From assembly GCA_020348385.1 (NCBI GenBank), contig CP070750.1, positions 1,669,615-1,733,614 on the forward strand: a DNA stretch of 64,000 nt, read 5' to 3'. Made by a program: the position numbers and the translations under genes. Shown here piece after piece: positions 37,253 to 45,554 of this stretch. How positions within the stretch are numbered: position 1 is the first letter of the stretch; the number at the start of each line of letters is the position of its first letter. The notes under the pieces are model-generated. The model saw nothing but the letters and a program-made list of their open reading frames with translations, was not told where the DNA came from and searched no databases. This stretch comes from Candidatus Aminicenantota bacterium. GTDB taxonomy: Bacteria > Acidobacteriota > Aminicenantia > Aminicenantales > Aminicenantaceae.

Positions 37253-38710
37253 ATGATCAAATTTTTTAACACATTGGGCGGAAAGATCGAAACGTTTCAT
37301 CCGCTCCAAGAAGACACAGTCAAGTTGTACACGTGCGGACCTACGGTTTACGATTATGCGCACATCGGAAATTACCGCGCTTACATGTTCGAAGATCTCT
37401 TGAAAAGATTCCTTCTGTTCATGGGCTTTGACGTTATCCATGTGATGAATATCACGGATGTGGATGACAAAACGATAAAGGGAGCAATCGAGCAAGGTGT
37501 ATCCTTAGCGGAATACACAGAAAAGTACGTGCATGCTTTTTTTTATGGTTTGGAGACCTTAGGAATAATGAAAGCGGACCATTATCCCAGAGCCACAGAA
37601 AACGTCCAGGAAATGGCCGCGTTGGTGAAGGGATTGCTTGAGAAAGGATATGCATACGAGAGAGAGGGAAGCTATTATTTCAAAATTGCAAAGTTTAGTA
37701 ACTATGGAAAACTATCTAATATTGACCAGAGGGAGTTGAAAGAGGGTGTGCGCGTCGATTCAGATGAATATGAAAAGGAAAGTGTTCAAGATTTTGCGCT
37801 TTGGAAAGCACAAAAAGAGGACGAACCATTCTGGGAAACCGAAATTGGTCCCGGCCGTCCCGGTTGGCATATCGAGTGTTCTGTTATGAGTGCCAAATAT
37901 TTGGGGGACACTTTTGACATTCATTGCGGCGGAGTGGACAACATATTTCCTCACCACGAAAATGAGATCGCCCAATCAGAGGCGTTCTCCGGGAAAAAAT
38001 TCGTCAATTACTGGCTCCACTGTCAGCATCTTATTAGGGATGGGGAAAAGATGTCGAAGTCCAGAGGAAATATCATCACCATTCAAGAGCTGATCAAAAA
38101 TCATGGGACAGATCCTATGGCCATCCGACTCCTTTTGCTCTCAACTCACTACCGTAAAATGCTCAATTTCACCTTCGATGCTCTAGATCAAGCCAAATCA
38201 TCCCTGGAGCGCATCAATGAATTTGTGGCCAAATTGGGAAGTTTGTCATTAAAGGAAGGGGAAAATCCCGAAGTAGTCACCCTCGTTGATGAGATGAGGC
38301 AAAAATTCATCCAAGGTTTAAGCAATGATCTGAATATTTCGTCCAGCTTAACCGCCGTTTTCGAGATGATCAAAAAGGTAAACATCTTGATCGCCAAGGA
38401 AAAAATTCTTAAGACGGATGCCGAGAATCTCATAAAAGCTATCGCCTCGATCAACAAGATTTTGCGTGTCGTGAGTTTTCCACCGAATATCCATGTAAAT
38501 GACGGGATGAAAGTTGGCAAAGATGCCCAAGTTAAATTTCTGGAAAGATCTTTATCCCATAAAATCGATAAAAAAATAAAGGAGCGAGAACAAGCTCGCC
38601 AACAGAAGAACTATGCCTTGGCCGATAAGATTAGGGATGATCTTATGGCACAGGGCGTTGTGCTCGAAGATACCAAAAACGGCGTAAGGTGGAAGATCAT
38701 CAAGAAGTGA
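37253..38710 (+). CDS. cysS: cysteinyl-tRNA synthetase
   Basis: The 485-residue class I synthetase charges tRNA-Cys. The sequence starts with '[17 protein letters not shown]', typical of the family, then the zinc cysteine in '[17 protein letters not shown]' (HIGN for HIGH), '[11 protein letters not shown]', '[10 protein letters not shown]' and 'EKMSKSRGN'. The C-terminal helical domain ends with the usual basic region. No Shine-Dalgarno is visible and the promoter -10 ends 8 nt before the ATG. yraN overlaps its 3' end. Confidence 0.97.
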   Translation: MIKFFNTLGGKIETFHPLQEDTVKLYTCGPTVYDYAHIGNYRAYMFEDLLKRFLLFMGFDVIHVMNITDVDDKTIKGAIEQGVSLAEYTEKYVHAFFYGLETLGIMKADHYPRATENVQEMAALVKGLLEKGYAYEREGSYYFKIAKFSNYGKLSNIDQRELKEGVRVDSDEYEKESVQDFALWKAQKEDEPFWETEIGPGRPGWHIECSVMSAKYLGDTFDIHCGGVDNIFPHHENEIAQSEAFSGKKFVNYWLHCQHLIRDGEKMSKSRGNIITIQELIKNHGTDPMAIRLLLLSTHYRKMLNFTFDALDQAKSSLERINEFVAKLGSLSLKEGENPEVVTLVDEMRQKFIQGLSNDLNISSSLTAVFEMIKKVNILIAKEKILKTDAENLIKAIASINKILRVVSFPPNIHVNDGMKVGKDAQVKFLERSLSHKIDKKIKEREQARQQKNYALADKIRDDLMAQGVVLEDTKNGVRWKIIKK

Positions 38711-39069
38711 AATTGTTATCTCCCCACAAGCTCGGGATACTGGGGGAAGAAATAGCCAAAAATTACCTTGAGAAGAAAAAATTCAGGATCATCCAGAAAG
38801 GATTTCGCCTTTATAAGGGAGAGATCGATCTTGTCGCTTACGATAGGGAAACGCTAGTTTTTGTCGAAGTCAAGACACGGAATCCTGGGATGCTGGGTCT
38901 TCCAGAAGAATCCGTGAATATCCGGAAGCAAAGACAGATACAAAAAATCGCCGAGGGCTATCTAGCTTTGAATAATCTTGACGAGGTAGAAAGCCGTTTC
39001 GATGTGATCTCTGTTGTTTTTGATGAAAAAGGAACCCATTCCATCACGCACTACAAAGATGCCTTCTAA
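38707..39069 (+). CDS. YraN/UPF0102 family endonuclease-like protein
   Basis: About 120 residues: 'LGILGEEIAKNYLEKKKFRIIQKGFRLYKGEIDLVAYDRETLVFVEVKTR' is the UPF0102 signature, a restriction-endonuclease-like fold with GEIDLV and EVK metal/catalytic residues. The family's cellular role is uncertain. GTG 38707 overlaps the cysS stop as GTGA and gives the usual family N-terminus; an in-frame GTG at 38689 would add six residues. Co-transcribed with cysS. Confidence 0.88.
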   Translation: MKLLSPHKLGILGEEIAKNYLEKKKFRIIQKGFRLYKGEIDLVAYDRETLVFVEVKTRNPGMLGLPEESVNIRKQRQIQKIAEGYLALNNLDEVESRFDVISVVFDEKGTHSITHYKDAF

Positions 39070-39088
39070 TCTATCTGCCGGTAGATAA

Positions 39089-39577
39089 TCACTTTCTCTG
39101 ATTAAATGGTCTTACAGCCGATGTATCTTTTGACTCACGCCACAAATCCCCGATCTTTTCCTCCAGAACGGGATGGATGGCATCAAAGGCAATTTCTTTG
39201 AGTGGGATCAGCACAAAATTTCTGTTTGCCATCTCGGGATGAGGAATGTTCAAATCTGCAGAATCAACAATCTTATCCTCGGCAAGGAGAATATCGATAT
39301 CCATGCACCTTGGGCCTTTGTGTGCCGTGCGTGTTCTCCCCATTCTTTTTTCAATGGCCAATACTAACCGCAAGAATGCCCTTGGTTCCCAATCTGTTTG
39401 GACTTCCAGCACCTGATTCAAAAACCAAGGTTGTTCCGTATTTCCAACAGGAGATGTTTCATAAATCGAGGATTTTTTTATGATATTCACGCCATTTTTT
39501 TTCAACAACATAATGGCTTGGGCAAGATTTTGTTCTCTTTCCCCAATATTGCTGCCAAGGCTAATAAAATACTTCAT
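39089..39577 (-). CDS. folK: 2-amino-4-hydroxy-6-hydroxymethyldihydropteridine pyrophosphokinase
   Basis: HPPK (162 residues) transfers pyrophosphate from ATP to the pterin in folate synthesis. 'FISLGSNIGEREQNL', 'SSIYETSPVGNTEQPWFLNQVLEV', 'EKRMGRTRTAHKGPRCMDIDILL' and 'IPHPEMANRNFVLIPLKEI' cover all conserved loops, including the metal-binding DID. Other folate genes are absent nearby. It is convergent with yraN, 19 nt apart, and no ribosome site is obvious upstream of its ATG. Confidence 0.95.
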   Translation of the reverse strand: MKYFISLGSNIGEREQNLAQAIMLLKKNGVNIIKKSSIYETSPVGNTEQPWFLNQVLEVQTDWEPRAFLRLVLAIEKRMGRTRTAHKGPRCMDIDILLAEDKIVDSADLNIPHPEMANRNFVLIPLKEIAFDAIHPVLEEKIGDLWRESKDTSAVRPFNQRK

Positions 39578-39674
39578 TAATTAATGATATATCAGCGTTT
39601 TAAAATGTTCAACCGAGCGAATCGATCACAAGTTAATTCTCGATTTATTAGACCATATCTGCCATCATAAAAGA

Positions 39675-40028
39675 GTGATTCAGAAAATCGAGAAGTGGCG
39701 TATCCGGGAGCTGGAACAAGCGTTGAATCGACTTTCACTGTTGTTACGTAAAGGCAATAACTTCGATTGGGCGAATGTTTTTTCTCATTTTGCCCAAGAA
39801 GCACAAAGCCTCGCCGATCACAAAAAATTCAACTTGGATATGCTCAAAAGGCTCACACAAAACATCGTCAACTGCTTTGACCACATCAGCTCTTTGCGCA
39901 ACTTGGTTCTAACTCACGAAAATGCTAGAAAGATGGATATCCTGAATCGGGAATTCAGGAATGCCATAAGGCTCTTATTCGAAATTCTCGCCTCGATCGA
40001 AGAAAAATTGACAGAATCTATCAACTGA
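39675..40028 (+). CDS. small helical hypothetical protein
   Basis: The 117-residue, all-helical, soluble product contains 'ELEQALNRLSLLLRKGNNFDWANVFSHFAQEAQSL' and 'LTHENARKMDILNREFRNAIRLLFEILASIEE'. The pattern is reminiscent of the small DUF6966-type helical family, but I am not sure. The first usable start is GTG 39675; the frame is open back to 39588 without ATG, GTG or TTG, and the ribosome site is weak. Function unknown. Confidence 0.5.
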   Translation: MIQKIEKWRIRELEQALNRLSLLLRKGNNFDWANVFSHFAQEAQSLADHKKFNLDMLKRLTQNIVNCFDHISSLRNLVLTHENARKMDILNREFRNAIRLLFEILASIEEKLTESIN

Positions 40029-40090
40029 TGCCAACCCATTTCATCTAACGCTAAAGACACGCCTGTGGGGTAGAAAATGTAGATATAACT

Positions 40091-40106
40091 GGGTGGGGTT
40101 GGTTGG
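40091..40106 (+). repeat. G-rich tract between convergent genes
   Basis: GGGTGGGGTTGGTTGG, four G-runs with one- and two-base loops, could fold as a two-layer G-quadruplex. It sits in the 83-bp gap between the small helical gene and the convergent toroid gene. Confidence 0.35.
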
Positions 40107-40111
40107 CGAAG

Positions 40112-41095
40112 CTAAATATCCATAAAACCGAACCTCTTGATTACACCCAAAACTGCCAGTGTTACCCAGAGGTGATCTTCCAAGGTGGATTTAGTTAATC
40201 CGGATTTCCAGTATCCTTGAGGGGTTTGCATTTTTTGGAGCCATTTTAAAGCTTTGTGAATTTCTTCCTCTTCAGGAGAAAATCCGATTTTCGCAAGAGA
40301 GTCTAAACAAGAGAGAATCTCGGTGGCCCAAAAAGGGTAAGTTATTTCCTCCCAGAAGGAGGCCAAGACTCGGTCCTCGTAGGCATCAGGTTTGAAGAAC
40401 CGTTTCATTATCAATTCTCCGGCTTTTTTCGCATCTTTGCTTTTTTTCCAAGTGGGAGAAGCGGCAAAAGCGCGGAGCACCATGCCTGTGACAAGATGGG
40501 AAAAAGGCCGTGATTTATCAGGTTTCACGGGATTGAGTTTCATCTGAGCATCCAAGTTGTATCGTTTTCTGAGTTCTTCTTTATCGATGGTTCTGTAGGG
40601 AATAACCCATCCTCCATCATCTTGTTTGTTCCGGATGAGCCAGCGGAATCCTTTCTGCACTCTCGCTTCATCATCTTTGCCAAACATACAGAGTAATTCC
40701 AGAATCAAGGCATGGTATGTAGGGGCATACTCATTCAAGTAGGCCCCGCGGAAGTCACCTTCTTTGGTTTGTGTTGAGAGCAAAAATTTGATAGCCTTTT
40801 GGATTCCTTTATCTTTTGGCGTACACCCAAAGTTGTAAAGCTTATACCCACTCTGCAGCGTATCGACGATATAGTAAGTTTTTTCCCACCTCGGATGTCC
40901 CTCATATTTTTTTTTGCTCCACCCGCCGTTGGCTTTTTGTCGTTTAAAGATCCTAATGCGAGCAGCATACTTTTGTAGATTTTTGTGTTCTCTGTCTACG
41001 GGAACCTCGAGAATATCCTTTTTGAGCCAGTACAGGATAGGAAGATTTCCCCTGGCAAGGAGGAACTCGATGGCTTTGTTGGTGTTAAATTGCAT
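40112..41095 (-). CDS. terpene-cyclase/prenyltransferase-like alpha-toroid protein
   Basis: The 327-residue soluble protein has repeats resembling the QW motifs of squalene-hopene cyclases and prenyltransferase beta subunits: 'RQKANGGWSKK', 'STQTKEGDFRGAY', 'RNKQDDGGWVIPY', 'KMQTPQGYWKSG'. The DxDD motif of protonation-type cyclases is absent, so cyclase activity is unlikely. There is no signal peptide. Its start overlaps the cupin gene by 11 nt, giving a tightly coupled three-gene unit with the D-aminoacylase. Function unknown; a toroid scaffold or ligand binder is an inference. Confidence 0.75.
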   Translation of the reverse strand: MQFNTNKAIEFLLARGNLPILYWLKKDILEVPVDREHKNLQKYAARIRIFKRQKANGGWSKKKYEGHPRWEKTYYIVDTLQSGYKLYNFGCTPKDKGIQKAIKFLLSTQTKEGDFRGAYLNEYAPTYHALILELLCMFGKDDEARVQKGFRWLIRNKQDDGGWVIPYRTIDKEELRKRYNLDAQMKLNPVKPDKSRPFSHLVTGMVLRAFAASPTWKKSKDAKKAGELIMKRFFKPDAYEDRVLASFWEEITYPFWATEILSCLDSLAKIGFSPEEEEIHKALKWLQKMQTPQGYWKSGLTKSTLEDHLWVTLAVLGVIKRFGFMDI

Positions 41096-41435
41096 CTGGG
41101 TTTAGAATTGTGCATAAAAATTCAAAAGGTTCTTCATTCGGGTTTTTGAATTGATGTTTTTCTCCTGCAGCGATGAACACGCTGTGGCCAGTAGCAATTG
41201 GGATCTCTTGTTCGGAGGCATTAACAACAAAACCTTTCCCTTTTTCCACTCGCACAACATGCTCGAAGTCATGGCTGTGAAACGGTGTGTTCCCTCCTGG
41301 CAAAACCTTGAAATAGCGCATGATGATGTTGGATGATCCATCTTCTGGGCCTATCAGGATTCTTTTCGTTACATTTTGAACGCCTTCTTCTTGCACGAAC
41401 GCCTCAAGGATTTCCTGTTCAATCTTGACTATCAT
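41085..41435 (-). CDS. cupin-domain protein
   Basis: About 116 residues forming one cupin barrel. Motif 1 'GGNTPFHSHDFEHVVRVEKGKGFV' supplies two histidines and a glutamate, and motif 2 'GHSVFIAAGEKHQFKN' the last histidine, so the metal site looks complete. Small cupins act as dioxygenases, isomerases or sensors. ATG 41435 follows a perfect AGGAGG. It overlaps the upstream D-aminoacylase by 17 nt and the downstream toroid gene by 11 nt. Confidence 0.85.
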   Translation of the reverse strand: MIVKIEQEILEAFVQEEGVQNVTKRILIGPEDGSSNIIMRYFKVLPGGNTPFHSHDFEHVVRVEKGKGFVVNASEQEIPIATGHSVFIAAGEKHQFKNPNEEPFEFLCTILNPDAI

Positions 41436-43053
41436 TCTCTGCCTCCTGTTTTTTCCCAGGGCCATAAATCACCATCCCAGGAAGTTTTCCGGTATGGGTA
41501 TCGTTCCTGACCACGATCTGTCCGTTGACAATAACACACCTGAGCCCTCGACCGTATTGGTGAGGTTTAGTAAAAGTTGCCTGATCTTCGAAGGAATTGT
41601 AATCAAATACGGTGATGTCCGCATACATCCCTTCTCTTAGCATCCCTCTTTCTCGTAGGCGAAATACCTGGGCTGGTAGAGAGGTCATCTTTCGTACAGC
41701 TTCCTCGACGGTTATGACTCCTCTTTCTCTTACATAATTAGCAATAACTCGGGGAAAGGTGCCGTAGTTTCTGGGATGGGGCACACCCTTTCCTTTAACT
41801 TGAACGCCGCCATCCGAAGCATGAATCGTGTACGGCAGTCCCATCAAATATTCGATATCCGTTTCATCCATCTGGAAAAATATCCCCTTGGCACCTCCAT
41901 TTTTTTCAATTTTGATGATCAGATCTGCGGCGTTATCTATCGTGGGCTCCTTTTTCTGGAATATCAGAATCTCCCGGAGGTTTTTCCCTTCAAACTCAGC
42001 GAATTCTCTTGAGCTACCGATGTATATGGTTTTGAGTTTGTCAATGTTTTTTGTCGACGTCAGCCGCCTCTCGATGACAAAAGATTTGATTCTTTCGTAA
42101 CTCTCTTTATCCTCCAGCCTTTCCCGAAACTTTTCCCTCCCTCCCTCGAAACACCAGGAAGGGAGACTGCTGGTGAAGCCAGAACTGGTTGCTGAGTACG
42201 GATACTGGTCTAGGAAAACTTCTACTCCTCTTTCCCTCGCCTTCTCGACAGGCAATGTGATCATTTCTGGTTTTCCCCAGACTGTATCTTCTGCAAGTTT
42301 GATGTGAGAGATCAAAACAGGAATATTGTTTTTTTCTCCCACTTCGATCGCTTCTTGTATGGCCTGGGTGATTTTTTTCCCTTGATCTCTTATGTGGGAT
42401 ATGTAGATTCCGCCGAAAGGAACGATGGCCGATGCAAGGAAAACCAGCTCAGTCATATCCGAATAGACTCCTGGAAGGTAGGATAACCCTGTTGAAAATC
42501 CCAGGGCACCCGCTTCCATTTCCTGTCGAATCAAGGCTTTCATCCTATCCAGCTCATGGGCAGTGGGTGGTTCCATCTTGAGTTCCATCACTTCTCTGCG
42601 TATGGTGTTGTGTCCCACCAAGCATCCAAAATTGATGGACATCCCGTTTTCTTCCAGTTTGAGAAAAAGGTCTGCGATTGGATAGGAATGGCCGCCGCAA
42701 TTTCCTCCCACGACTGTAGTGACTCCTTGGAGAATATAGTTGTCGACGGTCGGAACCTCGATAATCTCACGATCGCAATGGGTGTGGACATCGATAAATC
42801 CAGGACTGATTACAAGGCCCGATGCATCAATCGTTTTCCCGGCTTTCTTATTGGACAAGTTTCCGATCTCAGCGATTTTTTTGCCATTAATCCCGATATC
42901 CCCTTTGAACCAGGGATTCCCGGTTCCGTCCAGGATAAAACCATCTTTGATCAGGAGGGAAAAATCTTGTTGGGGGGTGAAGCTTTTGAGGATAAAAAAG
43001 AAAACAAAAAGAGCTGTAAGATATGCGGATATGCGGAAGAGCCTCTTAATCAT
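41419..43053 (-). CDS. N-acyl-D-amino-acid deacylase (amidohydrolase superfamily), exported
   Basis: The 544-residue protein has a signal/anchor segment, then the D-aminoacylase fold: 'LVISPGFIDVHTHCDREI' (HxH), 'GVTTVVGGNCGGHSYPI' with the metal-bridging cysteine, 'ALGFSTGLSYLPG', 'GGIYISHIRDQG', 'PVLISHIKLA' and 'TIHASDGGVQ' with the catalytic aspartate. Members remove acyl groups from D-amino acids or hydrolyse related amides. Export suggests action on extracellular or cell-wall-derived D-amino acid compounds, by inference. It is first in the overlapping operon with the cupin and toroid genes. Confidence 0.9.
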   Translation of the reverse strand: MIKRLFRISAYLTALFVFFFILKSFTPQQDFSLLIKDGFILDGTGNPWFKGDIGINGKKIAEIGNLSNKKAGKTIDASGLVISPGFIDVHTHCDREIIEVPTVDNYILQGVTTVVGGNCGGHSYPIADLFLKLEENGMSINFGCLVGHNTIRREVMELKMEPPTAHELDRMKALIRQEMEAGALGFSTGLSYLPGVYSDMTELVFLASAIVPFGGIYISHIRDQGKKITQAIQEAIEVGEKNNIPVLISHIKLAEDTVWGKPEMITLPVEKARERGVEVFLDQYPYSATSSGFTSSLPSWCFEGGREKFRERLEDKESYERIKSFVIERRLTSTKNIDKLKTIYIGSSREFAEFEGKNLREILIFQKKEPTIDNAADLIIKIEKNGGAKGIFFQMDETDIEYLMGLPYTIHASDGGVQVKGKGVPHPRNYGTFPRVIANYVRERGVITVEEAVRKMTSLPAQVFRLRERGMLREGMYADITVFDYNSFEDQATFTKPHQYGRGLRCVIVNGQIVVRNDTHTGKLPGMVIYGPGKKQEAENDSQD

Positions 43054-43158
43054 GCCTTTGTGGAAGTGCCCATTTTATGCCAAGAAGAAAATTCTGTCAA
43101 TTTTTTTACAAAACAGTCAGTCCTTGCATTCATGTAACTATATTGATATCAACTCGTT

Positions 43159-43183
43159 AAATTATTTATTTTATAAATAATTT
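43159..43183. promoter_or_regulatory. perfect AT-only palindrome in a divergent promoter region
   Basis: AAATTATTTAT and its exact reverse complement flank a TTT spacer, an 11-bp perfect stem. It lies between the D-aminoacylase gene and the divergent cysteine desulfurase, where an operator is plausible. It contains no G or C, so it is a weak terminator candidate. Confidence 0.5.
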
Positions 43184-43277
43184 GATTTTAAAGCGGAATT
43201 TGAGTTACATTCTATCTTCCGCAGAAATCGACTTTATTCCTATGTGTCCTAAACCTAGGATAGAGGAGAATTTTTAA

Positions 43278-44438
43278 ATGAGTGACCTAATTTTTCTCGA
43301 TAACGGAGCCACTTCCTACCCCAAGCCTGAAGAAGTTTACAACTTCATGGATCATTTTTATAGAAATTTTGGTGTCAATCCGGGACGCTCGGGATATGAC
43401 CTGTGTATGGAAACAGGGGAATTGGTGGAAGAAACGCGCGCCATGCTGACAAAGCTTTTTAATGGCAAGGATCCCAACCGCCTTTGCTTTTCGTACAACT
43501 CCACCGATGCTCTCAACCTGATCATTTATGGTCTGCTTGAGAAAGGAGATCATGCTATAACGACAAATGTCGAGCACAATTCCGTGCTCCGGCCGCTCTA
43601 CCATCTGCATAAATTTAGCGGTGTCGAATTAGATTATATCCCCTTCGACGGCAAAGGATTCGTGGATCCTGACGAATTCCCGAAAAAATTCAAGAAAAAC
43701 ACCAAAATTGTCGTTGTCAACCATGCCTCCAATGTGATCGGCACCATCCAACCGGTTAAAGAGATCGGGAAATATTGTAAGGAAAACAACATCCCATTTG
43801 TGATCGATGCCTCTCAATCAGCCGGTAGAATCCCCATAGATATGCAAGAATTGAACGTTGACGTTGTGGTTTTCACAGGTCATAAATCCCTTTTGGGGCC
43901 GACTGGAATCGGGGGGTTGTATGTGAGAGATGGGCTTGAAATAAGACACACGCGCGCCGGCGGGACGGGTGTGCGGTCAGCTGTACGCACTCATTTAGAC
44001 GAATATCCCTACCGGTTGGAATACGGGACATTGAACACAATAGGAGTTGCTGGGTTACATGCTGGTGCCAAATGGATCGAAAAACATGGCATGGAGAACC
44101 TCCATGATCAAGAAATGCGGTTGACCGAGATGCTTAGAGATGGATTAAAGGACATCGATGGCGTGACATTGTACTGCCAGGATGATCTTTCCAATCATAT
44201 TGCCATATTCCTGTTTAATGTCGATGGATTCGAGGCTCTGAACACAGGAACCATCCTGGATGTGGATTATAACATCGCTTCCCGAACCGGACTCCACTGT
44301 GCCCCGTTGGTCCATGAACAGCTGGGAACAGATAAAATACGAGGAGCAGTCAGGTTTGGGATAGGACCGTTTAACAGCGAAGCTCATATAAAAACAGCAA
44401 TAGAGGCTGTCAAAGAAATCAACGAATCTCGAAAGTAG
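43278..44438 (+). CDS. cysteine desulfurase family protein (class V aminotransferase)
   Basis: This 386-residue PLP enzyme has 'IFLDNGATSYPKPEEV', the PLP lysine Lys203 in 'FTGHKSLLGPTGIGGLYV', and Cys341 in 'SRTGLHCAPLVHE', the loop that carries the persulfide in the TIGR01977-type cysteine desulfurase family. It should release sulfur from cysteine as protein persulfide plus alanine. An AGAGGAG ribosome site precedes the ATG. It is convergent with the cysteine-synthase-like gene (7 nt apart) and adjoins the DsrC/DsrMK-like cluster. Confidence 0.9.
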   Translation: MSDLIFLDNGATSYPKPEEVYNFMDHFYRNFGVNPGRSGYDLCMETGELVEETRAMLTKLFNGKDPNRLCFSYNSTDALNLIIYGLLEKGDHAITTNVEHNSVLRPLYHLHKFSGVELDYIPFDGKGFVDPDEFPKKFKKNTKIVVVNHASNVIGTIQPVKEIGKYCKENNIPFVIDASQSAGRIPIDMQELNVDVVVFTGHKSLLGPTGIGGLYVRDGLEIRHTRAGGTGVRSAVRTHLDEYPYRLEYGTLNTIGVAGLHAGAKWIEKHGMENLHDQEMRLTEMLRDGLKDIDGVTLYCQDDLSNHIAIFLFNVDGFEALNTGTILDVDYNIASRTGLHCAPLVHEQLGTDKIRGAVRFGIGPFNSEAHIKTAIEAVKEINESRK

Positions 44439-44445
44439 TCATTAT

Positions 44446-45495
44446 CTAACAAGGTTCGAGAACACAACAACTGGGAATCCCCTTTTGACATTCCTCCCGC
44501 GCATTTGGACTTGTCAAGGTGCAGCAATGAATGGTACAAACCTCCGGGCTGTGATGGAAAAGCTCGGTGCTCAGGTATTTCATGCCTGAATCGGGAATTA
44601 CCGTGACGATGGTTTTCCCTTCTCCCAGCTCGTCAGCAACCTTCAGGCTGGCAAAGACATTGGCTCCAGCAGAATAACCCGCAAATATCCCTTCAAGGCG
44701 AGCCAAACGGCAAGCTGTGGCTTTGGCTTCCACATCTGTGACCTTGATGATTCCGTCATAGTTTTCATGTTCCAGCAGATCAGGGATGAATCCCTCTCCG
44801 ATTCCCTGGATTCTGTGGTAACCAGGACACTCTCCCAGTATGACAGCTGATTCTGCCGGTTCCACAACGTAGATTTTAACGTTAGGGGCCTTTTCTTTTA
44901 GACCGCGGCTTACTCCCATGGCTGTACCGGAAGTGCCGACTGCAGCAACAAAGGCATCGATTTTTCCGTTTGTCGCTTCTAGTATTTCATTTGCTGTCGT
45001 TTTTTCGTGGGCTAATGTGTTTGCCGGGTTGGCAAACTGATTGGGCATAAAATGATTCGGTTTTTCGGCCAGTTCCTCAGCTTTTTCCATGGTGGCTTCA
45101 ACATCTTCTTTGGTGAAAGTCCCTGGCTCTACATCTCCTTGGCTTGGAACAAGGACGAGTTGGGCCCCAAATGCTGTCATCATGTCCTTGCGTTCCTGGC
45201 TCATCTGTTCAGGCATGACAGCAATCATATGATATCCCTTTAATGCACAAACCAAGGATAAACTCGTTCCTGTGTTTCCTGATGTGGGTTCAACGATATA
45301 ATATCCAGGTTTTATCAATCCCTGGCGTTCGGCTTCCTCGATCATAGATAGAGCTATACGGTCTTTCACAGAGCCGCTTGGATTGTAATATTCCAGTTTT
45401 GCCAAGATGGTAGCCTTGAGGGGGTGTTTGATACGACTGAAACGGATTATCGGGGTGTTTCCTATCAGCTCTAAAACATTGTCATATATTCTCAT
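44446..45495 (-). CDS. cysteine synthase / cystathionine beta-synthase family enzyme with Cys-rich tail
   Basis: This 349-residue fold-type II PLP enzyme has 'IGNTPIIRFSRI', Lys44 in 'NPSGSVKDRIALSM', the phosphate loop 'EPTSGNTGTSLSL' and 'VTVIPDSGMKYLSTELF'. The core matches O-acetylserine sulfhydrylases and bacterial CBS without a CBS regulatory domain. An unusual 30-residue tail carries seven cysteines (320, 324, 325, 336, 343, 344, 349), including two CC pairs. It could bind a metal or cluster, or carry sulfur; this is inference. It lies downstream of the DsrK-like gene on the same strand, 59 nt away. Confidence 0.9.
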   Translation of the reverse strand: MRIYDNVLELIGNTPIIRFSRIKHPLKATILAKLEYYNPSGSVKDRIALSMIEEAERQGLIKPGYYIVEPTSGNTGTSLSLVCALKGYHMIAVMPEQMSQERKDMMTAFGAQLVLVPSQGDVEPGTFTKEDVEATMEKAEELAEKPNHFMPNQFANPANTLAHEKTTANEILEATNGKIDAFVAAVGTSGTAMGVSRGLKEKAPNVKIYVVEPAESAVILGECPGYHRIQGIGEGFIPDLLEHENYDGIIKVTDVEAKATACRLARLEGIFAGYSAGANVFASLKVADELGEGKTIVTVIPDSGMKYLSTELFHHSPEVCTIHCCTLTSPNAREECQKGIPSCCVLEPC

Positions 45496-45554
45496 TACAC
45501 TGCTCCTCGGGGTGATAACTTAGCATAGAAGACTTATTATTGCTACCTATTTTA

